64,000 nucleotides of DNA from Cinnamomum chago (GCA_038049695.1 CP142458.1:62405501-62469500), one strand, 5' to 3'; numbered from the stretch's first letter, positions 38,861 through 53,475 are shown. Notes: a model not told the origin generated them from the letters alone. A program made the numbers and translations.

Positions 38861-39880
38861 AAGTCAAATGAAAATAACAGGATAATATCATTGTTAGTGC
38901 TGTTCTTAGCACCAAAAAAAAATCCCTATAATGAAAGCCCTTAACTAAGTTGTTTTCAAGTTTGAAAATTATTATGGATGCTTAGATGGCTTTCTGGCTT
39001 AGTCATTCAATGATTCGTAAGAAGTGTAGCAGCCGAAAATAGTGATTTTGTATTTTTTTTGCTACGTCGAAAGGGTTACACAGCAGGAAAAAAAAAAAAA
39101 CGACAAAGAAAGGAAAGAAATAGACATAGAAAAAGAAATTGAAGAAAAAGTGATTTAGGAATGGGAAGATGAATGAGGCTAGAGAAGAAAACTGTAGGGT
39201 TTATGTCTTGTATGATCCGGTTTACTGGAATAGTCCATTGGATTAGCCAATGATTGGGTTCAGAGTTAATGGTATTTTGGTCATTATACCAGGGTTTTTC
39301 TGGAGCTTAAAAAAGCGAAGTTATATATATCATGTAATCTATAACTATAAACTTTAAAAAGAGTTAGGATGTGAATCATTGCTCTCTTGCCGTGGACGTA
39401 GGCGGTTTTGCCGAACCACGTAAACTCCTCATCGATCGCAGGTTTCACGCGCGCATGCACACAACAAAAGGCGAAGAGGGGATCTGCCCTTGGAGACATG
39501 AACCTCCCACGGTTTTGGGGACTCCAATAATTGGCCCAACCACCATCCAAACTATCCACACACACAGGACACCCTGAATTACATTGGATGTATCGAGATT
39601 TCACAAACTCAAATGAACTAGACCATTGGATTGAGAGTTGGGTTTTTTTGTTAATATAAAGTAATTAACTTTTAAGCCATAGATGAAGGGGTTAGAGGCA
39701 TGTAATTGACCCTAAACTTGATATTTTGACCCATCCAAAATGTCTCTTTCCATCCCCAATCCCATGATCAATGGGGCCCAATTGGGCCCCATCAAGTTGT
39801 TCATCACCATAATACAATGATGGATGGATGGATGCATACGAACATAAGTTCCTATCTATATATATGTGGTAATATTCAGT
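38861..39880. other. Intergenic sequence, no gene seen
   Basis: The overlapping ORFs at 39284-39604 (minus) and 39371-39577 (plus) have no recognisable features. Confidence 0.4.
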
Positions 39881-40153
39881 TAAGAGAGGTACCTCTGATG
39901 GATAAGCTATTTACCACCACAAAAGACACCTATACAAATCCAACCCCTTGATACTCGATAACCCCCAATGAGTTAAAATTCATCCAAACTTGGCCCTAGT
40001 CTAAATAATAATCAACGTCAATTGTTATTTAGACTAGTGCCAAATTTGTGTGATTGCTAATTGTTAGTGAGAGCCAATGGGGTTTTGTTATTTGCTGTCA
40101 CATGCAGTAGTAAAAATGTTACTACTCATAAATCCGTGAGAGGTACCTCTTTA
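39881..40153. mobile_element. Foldback MITE, about 270 bp
   Basis: The ends taagagaggtacctctgatg and, in reverse complement from the right, taaagaggtacctctcacgg are inverted repeats. An inner palindrome (ctagtctaaataataa with ttgttatttagactag, about 39998-40056) and shared caatggggtttt / aacccccaatgag blocks add pairing. The interior is non-coding. No sure TSD was seen. Confidence 0.6.
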
Positions 40154-40367
40154 GAAAAACATATTCCTATTGTGGTATTAAAAAGAGAAAAGAAAAAATT
40201 TAATAACAAAGGCCGAGCTCCGCCTCATGATTGACCTCTTGGTTGATAAAAGCAAGTCAAGATCAGTTCAAGCTAAACCACTACCTTGGCCCTGCTTGGG
40301 TGGTTCAGCTGATTTAAATCCCTCGTTTTCTGCTCTGCCCTTTTTTGAGGAGTCTGCTTTTATTATA

Positions 40368-40393
40368 AAATATATATATATATATATATATAT
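40368..40393. repeat. (TA)n microsatellite
   Basis: Uninterrupted ta dinucleotides for about 26 bp. ORFs through it on both strands read poly-Ile-Tyr. Confidence 0.95.
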
Positions 40394-40529
40394 TTTTAAT
40401 TTCGCATTTCTAATCAATTCCTCTCCGTTCATTGATACACTCAGGGTAACCACACTCGTGAGTAGGACTTGTGGAGTGGATCCTCTTAAGTCTCATTCAA
40501 ACAATTAATCATGAAATAGAATGAAATTG

Positions 40530-40880
40530 ATCTAAGAACATGTTTGGTAACCGGTGAAGAATTTATAGAGCTGATAATTCTTCACTACCACTAGAATAAG
40601 GATTCCTCACTGGGGATTTATATAGTCGATGATTTCACATTGATATCGGTGTGTATCGATGCATATAACTGAGAAAAATAAGGTTTAGTGTGGAAATCCA
40701 TTTAAGTGAGGATTCTCAAATCTTATGGGAGGTGGTCGGATCTGAAAATCCTAACAAATGAAGATTTTCATTCATCCAAATCCTTAGGGATTTACAATTG
40801 CCAAACATGAATTTACCACAACTTCAGAAAAATTGAAAATCTTTTCCGCATAAATTTGGTTGCCAAACATGACCTAAAGT
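40530..40880. repeat. Dispersed repeat, copy 2 (see 33800-33995)
   Basis: The homologous core is about 40600-40830. It extends on both sides with caaacatg-type phrases (acatgtttggtaacc at the left, ttgccaaacatgacc at the right), so this copy may be closer to full length, about 350 bp with short inverted ends. Confidence 0.6.
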
Positions 40881-41270
40881 GAGGCCCACATATTAAAAAA
40901 TAAGAGCAAATCAAAATAAATGCCATGCTTATTTATAAAATGTCCTTCAAATTTAACTTAAATAGGAATTGATCCCACCAAAAGATTAAAATGTTATTGA
41001 CATAATCTTATTCACTATTAATCATCTACTCATCTTAAATCGAGACCCACTCTTATTAAAGTAAAATCGAAAAAAAAAAAAAAAATTTTATCATGCATTC
41101 TATTTCTGATCCCTGTGAGCACCCTTCCCGACCATCCCCGAATGCATGCAGGACACCCTATATTTCTTGGGATAGATCCGAATGAACTGCAGAAAGCAGG
41201 AGAAAGTCTTTCCATCATCAGCAGAGGATCATTCGAGTGAGATATTCATGGTATCCGGACATACTTCCTC

Positions 41271-41320
41271 CACGTGGCCTCTTTCCTCTAGCCATATCAT
41301 TGCTAGGTGACTCTATAAAT
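41271..41320 (+). promoter_or_regulatory. Possible promoter: G-box and TATA box
   Basis: A CACGTG G-box (41271-41276) lies 38 bp upstream of TATAAAT (41314-41320), followed within 60 bp by pyrimidine- and CA-rich leader-like sequence. The HCT-like start codon is 2.1 kb downstream, too far for a simple leader. This could be a promoter of a spliced leader, a distal promoter or a relic. Confidence 0.3.
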
Positions 41321-41680
41321 AAACGTCAGACCAGCCTCGCCTCTCTCCACAGTCCATGCATCTGAACTGCTCAAAGAGTCAAAAGACCTGGCCTCTCTCC
41401 ATCCCTCATTAGAAACAAGCAACTAACTTCATTTCCACCTTTGTTCTCTTATTTCAAGGACCTAAGTTTTCCCCTTGATAGGAGCATATGATTGTACCTT
41501 TGTAACAGTGAGAAGAACATCCAAGCATTATAATCTCGGTTGCTGGTTGTGACCCTGCAATTTGATAAGGTATTTAAATGGGTGCTTACACTAGATGAAA
41601 TTCATTTACATGTTTGGATGGTTTCCATCATCACGCATGACCTATTTTGGTCTTTGTTTCTTTTTTTATGGGTTGAAATT

Positions 41681-41962
41681 TTTAGTGCCTGATCGTAAGA
41701 AAATGATGACTAAAAGAAGCTATTACAGAGACGCAGCAGTTGCTCGGTTGGTTAGCAACCCTATATCTCCCCTAGCTTTGAAGGGTTCGTTCTCTAGATC
41801 TGCTGCCCTTTTCGACTTATGTTTAGTGCCTGATTGTAAGAAAATGATGACTAAAAGAAGCTATTATAGAGAAGCAGTGGTTGCTCAGTTGGTTAGCAAC
41901 TTCATTTCTCCCCTAGCTTTGAAGGGTTCGTTCTTTGGATCTGCTGCCCTTTTCAATTTATG
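41681..41962. repeat. Tandem duplication, 141-bp unit, two copies
   Basis: The block tttagtgcctgatcgtaaga begins at 41681 and recurs (one change) at 41822, and the two units stay about 90 percent identical to about 41962. Because 141 is divisible by 3, the plus-strand ORF at 41595-42083 reads the unit twice (KKMMTKRSYYR). I see no known domain and take the ORF as incidental. Confidence 0.85.
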
Positions 41963-42121
41963 TGGGCTCCTTTTCACATGTGCAGATTTCCTTCTCACTT
42001 ATATGGGCTTACTTTTCACTTGTGCCGGCTCCCTTGACTTGTTTGCATTTCACTTATATGGGCTCTCTTTCGGTGTATGCTAGTACTATCATGGGTCCTG
42101 TCCTCACTTGGTTCAAAGAAA

Positions 42122-42125
<4 letters not shown>

Positions 42126-42163
<38 letters not shown>
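42126..42163 (+). repeat. Poly-G tract, 38 nt
   Basis: Thirty-eight consecutive G residues follow aaacag and precede ttaattt. Such a tract can form G-quadruplexes, and its length is likely to be polymorphic or poorly resolved by sequencing. Confidence 0.95.
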
Positions 42164-45188
<3,025 letters not shown>

Positions 45189-45295
45189 CTGAAAAGGGTA
45201 AGTAATATGTTTCTGCTAGTAGCTTTGGAAAACAAGGAATTACTATTTGTTTATGTTTGCTTTTGAAGGATGAATGGGTCTTTGTGAGACACTTG

Positions 45296-45301
45296 AATAA
45301 A
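45296..45301 (+). terminator. Polyadenylation signal AATAAA of the HCT-like gene
   Basis: Canonical AATAAA lies 108 bp after the stop codon, with T-rich sequence around it. The position is normal for a plant 3' UTR. Confidence 0.5.
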
Positions 45302-45415
45302 GTCTTCTTAATATGTATTTCACTGTGGTGGAGATGTGGCCTCACGATATGTAGTATTTTGAAATTCTTGAAATAGAGTGATTTGGTTTATCATATATAA
45401 TACTTATTAAATTCT

Positions 45416-45600
45416 CTACGGTAGTTCAGTTGGCCTAGGACCACGGTTTGCATCCGGAGCTTGTAGTAGGTTCGAAACTGCACTACGACACTGGATCTAT
45501 AGGAGAGTTTACCCAATTTTCCTTTGGACCCGAAGGGAGTAGTCCAACACAAAAGGTTAAAAGCCTTCAGATAAAAAATAATAAAATAATAAAAAAAAAC
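45416..45600 (+). mobile_element. tRNA-derived SINE
   Basis: Box A (tagttcagttgg, 45422-45433) and box B (ggttcgaaact, 45469-45479) sit at tRNA-like spacing. A tRNA-unrelated body follows (tggatctataggagagttta and onward), and the 3' end is A-rich (ataaaataataaaaaaaa to about 45600). Box A, box B, body and A-rich tail together define a Pol III-transcribed SINE. The family was not identified, and no clear TSD was seen. Confidence 0.75.
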
Positions 45601-46451
45601 CCCTCTTTGAGAATTTGTGAATTTTTTGCATCTCTAATAAGATTGGGTAGTATCAATTTTCTTTCAATACTAAGTGGTGGGGTAAATTTCTTTTTAATCT
45701 TGTAAATGAAGTATAAAAGAGTTGGGGTGTGTGTGAGAGGGTTGAATATAAGTTTCACCGTGAAGCAAGATAGAAGACAGACCCCATTCAATTAGAGGTA
45801 GAGATCGAAAATCTTACACTGCTGCAGTATGACTCTTGTAGGAGACCAAAACTCTATGACAACTCATCGAAGTATTTGTTTACTAGATACGAACAGGTTG
45901 GAGTAGCCAAAGGCCAAACGCATTCTCATTTTGACTTTTTCAGTCAAAATACATAAATCGATACCTAACCCGTTCACATAAAACCATATCGGGGAAGATC
46001 AACTGTTTAACCGGTTCTGTTGCAGTCTCCATATTTGTATTGAGAAACTGCGGCGATTTTTGCCTACTCAGATATTCCTAAATTTTATAATGATAGGACT
46101 CGGTTCCACAGTAAAAACGATCATTTAGCTAAAAATGTAATTTATACAATCTTAAAGATCACTTGTTTGCACTATTTACATATGTAATTGATGAATATTC
46201 GGTACGGGAACACATCAGTCATATTTGCCTATAATCATTTACCGAGGTGATGCTTAAAAGAAGTGGGGGAAATTAATGGTGTGTGAACACCACAAGAGAT
46301 GGTCAATGAAAGGAATGCCCCAATCACATGTATTAGAATACGCACCAAAAAGTCTAGACACTGATTACCATCATCATTAAGAAACAATACACATTGATGA
46401 CGACAACGGTGATAAGTTGTGAGGACGTAGTAACTGTTAATGAATCTAACA
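45601..46451. other. Intergenic sequence, no gene seen
   Basis: No ORF with recognisable similarity on either strand. Confidence 0.45.
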
Positions 46452-46850
46452 GCCAGGGGCAAAACTACGGGGCTGGCAGGGCCATGGCTCCCCTAAAGAT
46501 TTGAAACTCTCCACGTGGAGAGATCGTCTGCCGCTCCCCCAAATATCATATGCCCAGCCTTCTATTAGCAGCTGTAAACATCGAAATCTTTGATTCCCAA
46601 AATTATACTGATACGATCTTAGCTGATTTCGCAAAAAAAGGAAATAAAAATGAAATGAAGGAATTAAGGAAGAAAGAAGGAAATAAAGAAATAAGTATGA
46701 AATGATCAAAGAATAAGTTTCTGCCCAACTTAAATTTTTGTGTCTGGTTAATTGGAGTCCTGGATCTAAATCAAGAGTCCTCCTTCATCAGCACCAATTT
46801 CATTCTTAGGGGCGGAATCAAGATTTTTATGTTGAAGGGGCCAAAATAAA
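46452..46850. mobile_element. Fragments of hAT-like element ends
   Basis: Two stretches, ccaggggcaaaactacgggg (46453) and taggggcggaatcaagattt (46807), look like same-direction left ends of plant elements with a CAGGGGCGGA-type terminus. The first is followed by ggcagggccatggctcccct, typical of such ends. No matching right ends or TSDs were found. Confidence 0.35.
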
Positions 46851-47590
46851 GAAAAAAGAAGCCTTACTAAAATATACTAAAATATTATTTATTGAAGTTG
46901 GAGACTTTGAAGGGCTTAAACTTAATGGTTCACGAGATAAAGTTATCCGCTAAACTTTGAACTTTTTTTTTCTTAAAAAATGTATTGATTGTAGATGGAT
47001 TAACCATGGTTAGAGCATTGTAAAAGAATTAAAAAATATATAAATAATTCTAATAATAATAATAATAGCTTCTATAAATAAAAAGGAAAATTCATTTGTC
47101 ACATTAGAAATCTGAGGCCCAATGCCAATCAACTTCAAAGTGAGTCTTTAAATGGAAGCAAGAATACTTTATTTAAAAATAGTTCTAGTCATTTAAAGCT
47201 TGGACTCATTAATTAGAAATTCATGAAGATACTCAGTAGGACTACTTTTGAAAATTCTAAACATCCCAAACTAGTTTACATCTCGTAAATTTCACTCAAA
47301 TAGGATTCTGGGCCACTTTCTAATTGATCATTTACAAAAGAATAGTTTAGATCTTCTATTGGATGAAATTTTGGAAAGTCTTAAAGAGGGGGCATTAATG
47401 TGGCAGAAACGAATTATAATGAACAAATACTCATGTTTATAGTATTTATTGCTTCACTCTTATTTTAAATAATAATAATCTAAGAAATTGAGTTATCAAG
47501 TAGCACATAAAATCCTACTTTAAAAAAGTTGAAAAAAAAAAATGATCTCATTCTTATTCAAGAAAGGAGTGCTTAGCAAAATTTTCAAAA
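46851..47590. other. AT-rich intergenic sequence, no gene seen
   Basis: Contains a short ataataataataa microsatellite near 47050. No coding signal. Confidence 0.45.
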
Positions 47591-47592
47591 AT

Positions 47593-47757
47593 GACAATGG
47601 GGATTGGAACACCTAAAATATGTATGCTCATTAACATATATATATATATATATATATATGTTAATGAGCATACATATTTTAGGTGTTCCAATCCATATAT
47701 ATATATATGTTAATGAGCATACATATTTTAGGTGTTCCAATCCACATTGTCATTTTT
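47593..47757. repeat. AT-centred palindrome with a duplicated right arm
   Basis: ggattggaacacctaaaata ... tgctcattaac runs into (ta)n at 47637-47660, then its reverse complement follows (gttaatgagcatacat ... ggtgttccaatcc). After another (at)n the right arm is repeated once more. Flanking atgacaatg / cattgtcat extends the outer pairing. Such a structure readily forms a cruciform or arises by repair slippage. Confidence 0.9.
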
Positions 47758-47769
47758 GAAAGTGGGGGA

Positions 47770-47940
47770 TATTCAAGTGAGGGATTTACTCACCATGTGT
47801 AGTGAGGGACTCCTTTTTTGGGAGGTTTCAAGTACAAAAGGGTGTACTCCCTTCGAGTACAAAAACTCTTTTGTACTTGAAACCTCCCCCAAAAGGGGAG
47901 TCCCTCACCACACATGGTGAGGGAATCCCTCACTTGAATA
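47770..47940. mobile_element. Foldback MITE, about 170 bp, copy 1
   Basis: The left arm attcaagtgagggatttact, caccatgtgtagtgagggac, gggaggtttcaagtac pairs with the right arm gtacttgaaacctccc, ggggagtccctcac, cacacatggtgagggaatcc, ctcacttgaat across a short loop. A partial second copy follows at 47988. No coding content. Confidence 0.85.
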
Positions 47941-47987
47941 TTTCCCTGGGAAAATATTCAAGTGAGGAATTATATATATAGGGAAAT

Positions 47988-48109
47988 ATTCAAGTGAGGG
48001 ATTCCCTCACCATGTATGGTGAGAGACACTCCCCTTTTTGGAAAGTTTCAAGTTCAAAAGAGATTCTTTTCAAAAAGTACAACAGTGCAAGGGAATCCTT
48101 CACTTGAAT
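47988..48109. mobile_element. Foldback MITE, copy 2, partly deleted
   Basis: It starts attcaagtgagggattccct and ends gaatccttcacttgaat like copy 1, but most of the right arm is missing or altered. (AT)n tracts flank it on both sides, and a gtgtgcgcgcgcgtgcgtgt repeat follows at about 48123-48142. Confidence 0.7.
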
Positions 48110-48142
48110 ATATATATATATATGTGTGCGCGCGCGTGCGTG

Positions 48143-49500
48143 TCTGAGACTGTAATCATTCAAGAACAAGGTCCCACTAGTTTTTTACTTAAAATATTTT
48201 GCTCCAATCAGTATTTTTCCAATATAGAAATTGTAACCAAAACTTAAGATAACAACTTCTTTTTTTCCTCCACGGAGGATATACCTTCCATTGATTGGGA
48301 ATTTATGTAATAATAACATAGATAGAGTTAGTGATATTGAAACTTTTATATTTTAAACATGAGCCCTGGTGATTAAAAAGAATAGTGATGTACTGTTCGG
48401 TGTCTTGGATTATGATATAACCGTACTCATTTTATTATGGACTTTATTAAAGAATCTATCTCATGTTTGGTGTCTTGGATTTCATCTATCTCAGGCTTGG
48501 GTGTGTTGCGCTCATGCTTAATTTTTAGGTATTAATTTTAATTCATTATCTAAGTTGCGTGAAATTCAACCCATGCACTGTATGGGCTTTAATGTTGACC
48601 AGTTAGCTCTAACTGATATGATATCTATGGTGATGTTTTCATTCACTAAAAAAAAAAGTTAGTTATAGGGTTTTTTTTTTTAGAAAATTTGCGAGAGGTC
48701 CTTTAATATTGACGTTTAAGGCATCCAATCCGCAGGATTTTCAATTAAGGCCTCTAGTCCATGCACCTGAGACTTAACTTAGGCGGAGGTCCCTAAATAT
48801 GACGTATCATATATTTATATGACTAATTTACCCTTGTAACCGCTTGAAGTTGTGTCGCAAATTTGATCTATAGTTTTAAGCTCCTTAACATGATATTTCA
48901 TGACTGATTTGCCCCTTTAATGAATTTTATTTCCTCGTTGTAGATGAAGTTTCGAAATTCAAATGGAATAGATAAATCAAGTTTCAAAATTCAAATGGGA
49001 GGGAAAGAAATTCCTAGTTTTAGATGATGTTTTGAAATTCCCCGATTTCCCTTTCTTCTTCTACTTCCTGTTTATGTGAATATTAGGAGTTCATGGATTC
49101 TCCCAAGTGGTGTTCTTGGTTACTTCTTATTCTTTCGGTCTTGAATGCTAGTCTTGTTGAAGGAGGCGACATAGTTCATGATTACGAAAATGGTCCCAAC
49201 CGGCCTGAATGTGAGAATAACTTTGATGTGGTAGTATTTTGAGATTTAGGTCTTGTTTTTTCTTGTGAAGTTTTAGTTAGGGAGTTGACGCTTTTTTTTT
49301 TTTTCTTTCGTAACTGGATTTGAAGGAAGGGTGGAGAGTGGAGTTTTTTTTATGAGACTGTGGATTTAATCCATCATTTTCTGGATTTATCTAAGTTCGG
49401 CATTGCAAAAGGTCTTAAATGACAATATTAAAGAACCTTTGTACAATCCAGTCATGTCATTCACTATTTATGCGAGTTTTTATGACAAATTCATATGTCG
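48143..49500. other. Intergenic sequence, no gene seen
   Basis: Contains a phrase (aggcctctagtccatgcacc, caattaagg) loosely resembling 42650-42760. No ORF with recognisable similarity. Confidence 0.45.
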
Positions 49501-49504
49501 CTAA

Positions 49505-49665
49505 CTCGGATAAATTTATCTGAGTTTTGGAATAAATTTATTTGATTTTTGTACAAATTTATTTGAAATCTGGAACAATTTATTTGAGTTTTAGATAAAT
49601 TTATTTGAGTTTGGAACAGATTTATCCGAGTCCTTGGACAAATTTATTTTAGTACGGAAACTGTT
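49505..49665. repeat. Degenerate minisatellite, period about 28 bp
   Basis: Six variants of aaatttatttgagttttgga follow one another, with small indels. Confidence 0.8.
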
Positions 49666-49998
49666 TAATTGGATACGAGGCACGGATGGATTTAATCAAG
49701 GCCATTTAGCTGGTGTGCCCCATTATGAATAGAGCATTTTGGGGGACATTGGCTTTGCTTGGGCAACGTTAGCCACCTGATTGATGGCCGACGAATGGAC
49801 AATAGATCTTTTTATTTGGTACTATCAGTTTTGGGTGGGATATTTTTCACCAATTCAACAATCACAAAAGTCTGGTTAATTGGATTTGTTGATCGGTGCC
49901 TATCCATGGTGGGATCCACCTGATAAACTGTCTCCTTCCTTATTCATTTTCCCTCCTTCTATATTGAGGGGGGTTGTTTTCATTAAGTTAGAAATAGT

Positions 49999-50135
49999 GT
50001 GGGATCTTAACTAAATGGTCCCACATTAATTAATCCATCTGAGATGGACATCAACCAATTTGATTGGAACTTGCAGTTGGAAAAATTAATCAGTGCCACC
50101 TGTTTTGGTACTCCTTTTATTATGTGATTATGACA
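49999..50135. repeat. Dispersed repeat, inverted copy of 38690-38860
   Basis: Reverse complement of the 38690-38860 repeat, with about 85 percent identity by eye over 135 bp. Confidence 0.75.
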
Positions 50136-50454
50136 CACCAAATGTACAAGACGTTTTGCCGGTTAGAGATTGATATTTTTATAAGATAAAATAGGATTAG
50201 TTTGCTTTTAGTTATTAGAGATAAAAAAGAGATTAGGTAGAGGCTTTTGGGTTCCAGGTGGATTTGAATAGTCTCTTTTTTATTATTACTGTGCATGAAT
50301 CGAGACCCTATATTTATATGCTAGTCAAATGGATTTACGGCGATTTAATTAATATCAATGAATTTATTTCTTTAAAAATCTTTATGGCATCAGAGCCAAC
50401 ACTAAGAAGGAGCAATTACGTGTGAAGAAAAAAAAAAAGAATGTGTGTCGTCAA

Positions 50455-50605
50455 AAGTGAGCTAACCGGATTCCACCCGAGGGGAGTATTGAAGAGTGGG
50501 CTAGCTCCACGTGAAAGGAGGAGTATTGAAAAGTATTCATGCTGGCTCTTCTAATGCCTCAAGATTTTGACAGGAATGGTTAGCTAAGAAAACTTAATAT
50601 GGTAT
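50455..50605. repeat. LTR-like remnant with primer-binding-site-like end
   Basis: Related to 36240-36535: ccacccgaggggagtattga, ggagtattgaaaagtatt, and gttagctaagaaaacttaat followed by atggtataagagcc, which resembles a Met-tRNA primer-binding site. It lies inside the TRIM-like element and may be nested in it or be part of its original interior. Confidence 0.45.
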
Positions 50606-50885
50606 AAGAGCCGTTGTCCTGCGATGATCTTGCGAACAAGCAGGCCGTACTCCTATCAGTCATGCTTCCACAATAATCACCGTCACCTTTTCTTATATCA
50701 ATAAAATCAAATAACATCTTTCATCAATCCAAACACCCAAGCCTCACAGTCTCGACATTTTCATCATATTGCACAATCAAAGCTTTTGGGAGAAGTTGTG
50801 ACACATTGAATATAGTGGGCCACCGGACATTCAAAAGGAGCGGGTTGCGATAGTGATAAATCCACAGGGAGACGGTGATCACAAA

Positions 50886-50914
50886 AAAATAAATAAATAA
50901 ATAAATAAATAAAA
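50886..50914. repeat. (AAAT)n microsatellite
   Basis: About seven uninterrupted aaat units. Confidence 0.95.
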
Positions 50915-51205
50915 TTGAAGGTTGATTTTGCAAGATATTTACAATTTTATTTTTTAAAGATCAAAGGATTAATGTTATTTTTCATGTTGAACAATAACAA
51001 ATCCTTTCAATGAAAGGACCATATGATTAAGAGGGGATGTTAGAGATTAATATTTTAGATGTTAAGATAGGATTAATTTGGCTTTAGCTATTAGAGATAA
51101 CAGAGAGATTAGTAAGAGACTCTTTAGGTTTGAGTTTGAGCCGTGTGTAAATTGAATTCCTATGCTAAAATGGAAGTATGGAGATTTATATCAATGAATT
51201 TATTT

Positions 51206-53475
51206 TTTACCCCTGTTTGAAAACCGTAATCTTTCAAAGGAGAATAGGAAGTTTAAAAAAAGAAAATCAAAAGTACATCCAGTCATGTAGAATTCAACCC
51301 ACATTCTCCATTCTCAAATATTTCTCTATTTTTAATAAAAAAAATTCAAAAAAGATATAAAAAAAATTAATATAAGGAAAATCATATATTGCTATATATC
51401 AAAGGAGAAAATGGCTCATGAGGGAAGATGAGGAGAAGATGCATGAGTAGGATAGAGTCTACAAGACAAAATTAAGGGGAGAGAGGAGGAAAGTTGCAAT
51501 ATTGGAAAATGGTTGCCAAGAGAAATAGGTAAAATGAAGGGGATTGAGAAGGAAGAAAATTTTGGCATCTATGTTTTATGCATTAGTAAAGTAAGGTAAA
51601 ATAAATGCCAAATTAATAGAAAAAATAATGATTGGGTAAAGGTGAAGTTACTTTTTATTAAGTAAAGATGTATTTGTTTTCGTGAGATAAAATAAGGTAA
51701 AGTGACGTGAGAACTCAAGAAGTGGCAAAGTAACCACTTAACTAGTTTTTTATGAGGCAAAAGTTTAATTGTTTAGTAAAGTAAAAGCAAATATTTTTGG
51801 TGGCAAAAACTTTATTTTCCTACTTTTAACCTACCAAACATGGGATAATTAAATCCTTAGTAGCTGGAATTACTTTATATCGTAGATTTTACTACAACTT
51901 GCAAAACAAACATTAGAATCAGATGTTGGAGTCACTGTGGAAGTGGAGGGTAAGATTTTATATATTTATTTTAGTTTTGGTAAAATCCAGTTGGGAAGCT
52001 TGTGGATGTGAAGAGATGGTTGTCTGCTGTTCCAATCTGGCCTTGTTCTCACATATGATGCTAGATGAGATCATAAGTGCCAAAGCATGCCATGGCCATT
52101 GTAGGAACATAGACTTGTGTAGGGATTTTACTGAGACGTCAACTCTGTTCTACTTTGATAAATTACTTTCTGTATTAAGTGATTAGAGTGAAAATTACAT
52201 TTTTCTTCTTTTTTTGTTGTATGATACTTGTGTAATGTAATGCTGTGAATTGTATAATATGTAAAAAAAAAAAAAATAGAGCCAAGAAAGCAAAACTTTG
52301 GATTGTGTTTAAATTCCTCCCTGTCTAAACGTGTAACTAATAAACATGATTATCTATTGTAATTTTTTTCTAACTATTCGACCAGATGCTTATGTCAATT
52401 AACAAGAATATAATAGTTCAGAATAAAATTAAAAATTAACATTAACATTATATTCTCTACCAAAAAAAAACAAAAAAAAACATTAACAATATAGATTATC
52501 CAAAAATTAAGGTTCTATCTACATCTCCACCATATATATTATCTCCAACCATAAACCTAGCCATGAATAGTCCTTGGTTGCATCCATTTACCATGAATTT
52601 CAGTGTATTCAAATATATTCGAACAGGAATATGTCCTTTGAGTAATAACTATTACAAACTTATACAAGAACACAGCGACATTGTATCATGCAAGAGCAAT
52701 AAGACGAGAAGGAGCACGGATCTCCAACTTTGAATCTGATTGAGTGGTGACTGAAATTGTAAGGTCCCAACCCTAAATAATGTGTTTATTACTAATTAAT
52801 TTTATTTATAGTTAACTAAGTGGGACTAGTAGCTAAGCGATTTTGGTTTAGTGTTAGAACAATGTGGGCAAATTTCGGTAGCGTTTTGAGCTAGCTTGGT
52901 CCTAGAAGGGGGTAGGTTGCAATTTTGGAAAACTATGAAGGGTTTTTATGTAATTTCAGATTTTTGCAATTTTGGGTGCATTAGATAGATTTCCACATTT
53001 ACCGCATTTTTCCTTGAGATGCTTTTCTATACGAATAGTCGATGCCCACCAAATCCCAAGCCAAATAGTCCGAGGACTAAAATTACCATAAACCATGCTA
53101 CCATCTTAAGAAATGAATGACCACACACTTTACTTCACTTTCTTTTAAGAGGGTTTTGCTCTACCATGTGTCCCAAAGCCAAGTGAATACATGTAGATTT
53201 CTATTTATTTGTGTGTTACTTCGTTTAATTCTAGCATTGATTTCACTATAGTTATCTTGAAGCTCATTTATTGTATATTGACGAAATGGCATGTTTAATT
53301 GGTAAATTCATTAATAATACTGAATGTTGGATGGTTGGAGGTGCTTTATGGTATTAATGGAGAGAGCTAGGCCTTAGTAGATTAATCCTTAGTGGATTTT
53401 TGTTAGGGGTTGCGAAAGCCCAAAAATTTGAAACGAGGCTTCAGAAATTTAGTTTCGAGAGTTTACAACTAGCCA
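51206..53475. other. AT-rich intergenic sequence, no gene seen
   Basis: No domain-bearing ORF. The 87-aa plus ORF at 51923-52186 has no recognisable motif. A runs occur near 52263-52276 and 52463-52480. The stretch starting ttgtaaggtcccaaccctaa (about 52757) has an LTR-like look but no pair in the window. Confidence 0.45.

Larger units (their letters stand above)
50159..51205 (+). mobile_element. Small LTR retroelement (TRIM-like), about 1 kb
   Basis: The two similar ends, about 50159-50375 and 51037-51205, both start near gttagagattratattt, share ggattarttt, agagattag and aggcttttgggtt-like blocks, and end near tatatcaatgaatttatttt. After the left copy lies tggcatcagagcc (50387-50399), close to the Met-tRNA primer-binding site tggtatcagagc. 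Before the right copy lies the purine tract aagagggga. These are the parts of an LTR element, but the interior (about 640 bp) has no gag or pol, as in TRIMs. The interior also carries the LTR-like remnant at 50455-50605 and an (AAAT)n tract. LTR copies are diverged, so it is old. Confidence 0.65.

Noticed and set aside
41595..42083. 162-aa plus ORF
   Set aside because: Explained by a 141-bp tandem duplication whose length is divisible by 3. No domain, and it runs towards the poly-G tract.
52757..53470. Possible solo LTR starting near ttgtaaggtcccaaccc
   Set aside because: No second copy, no TSD and no recognisable end in the window.
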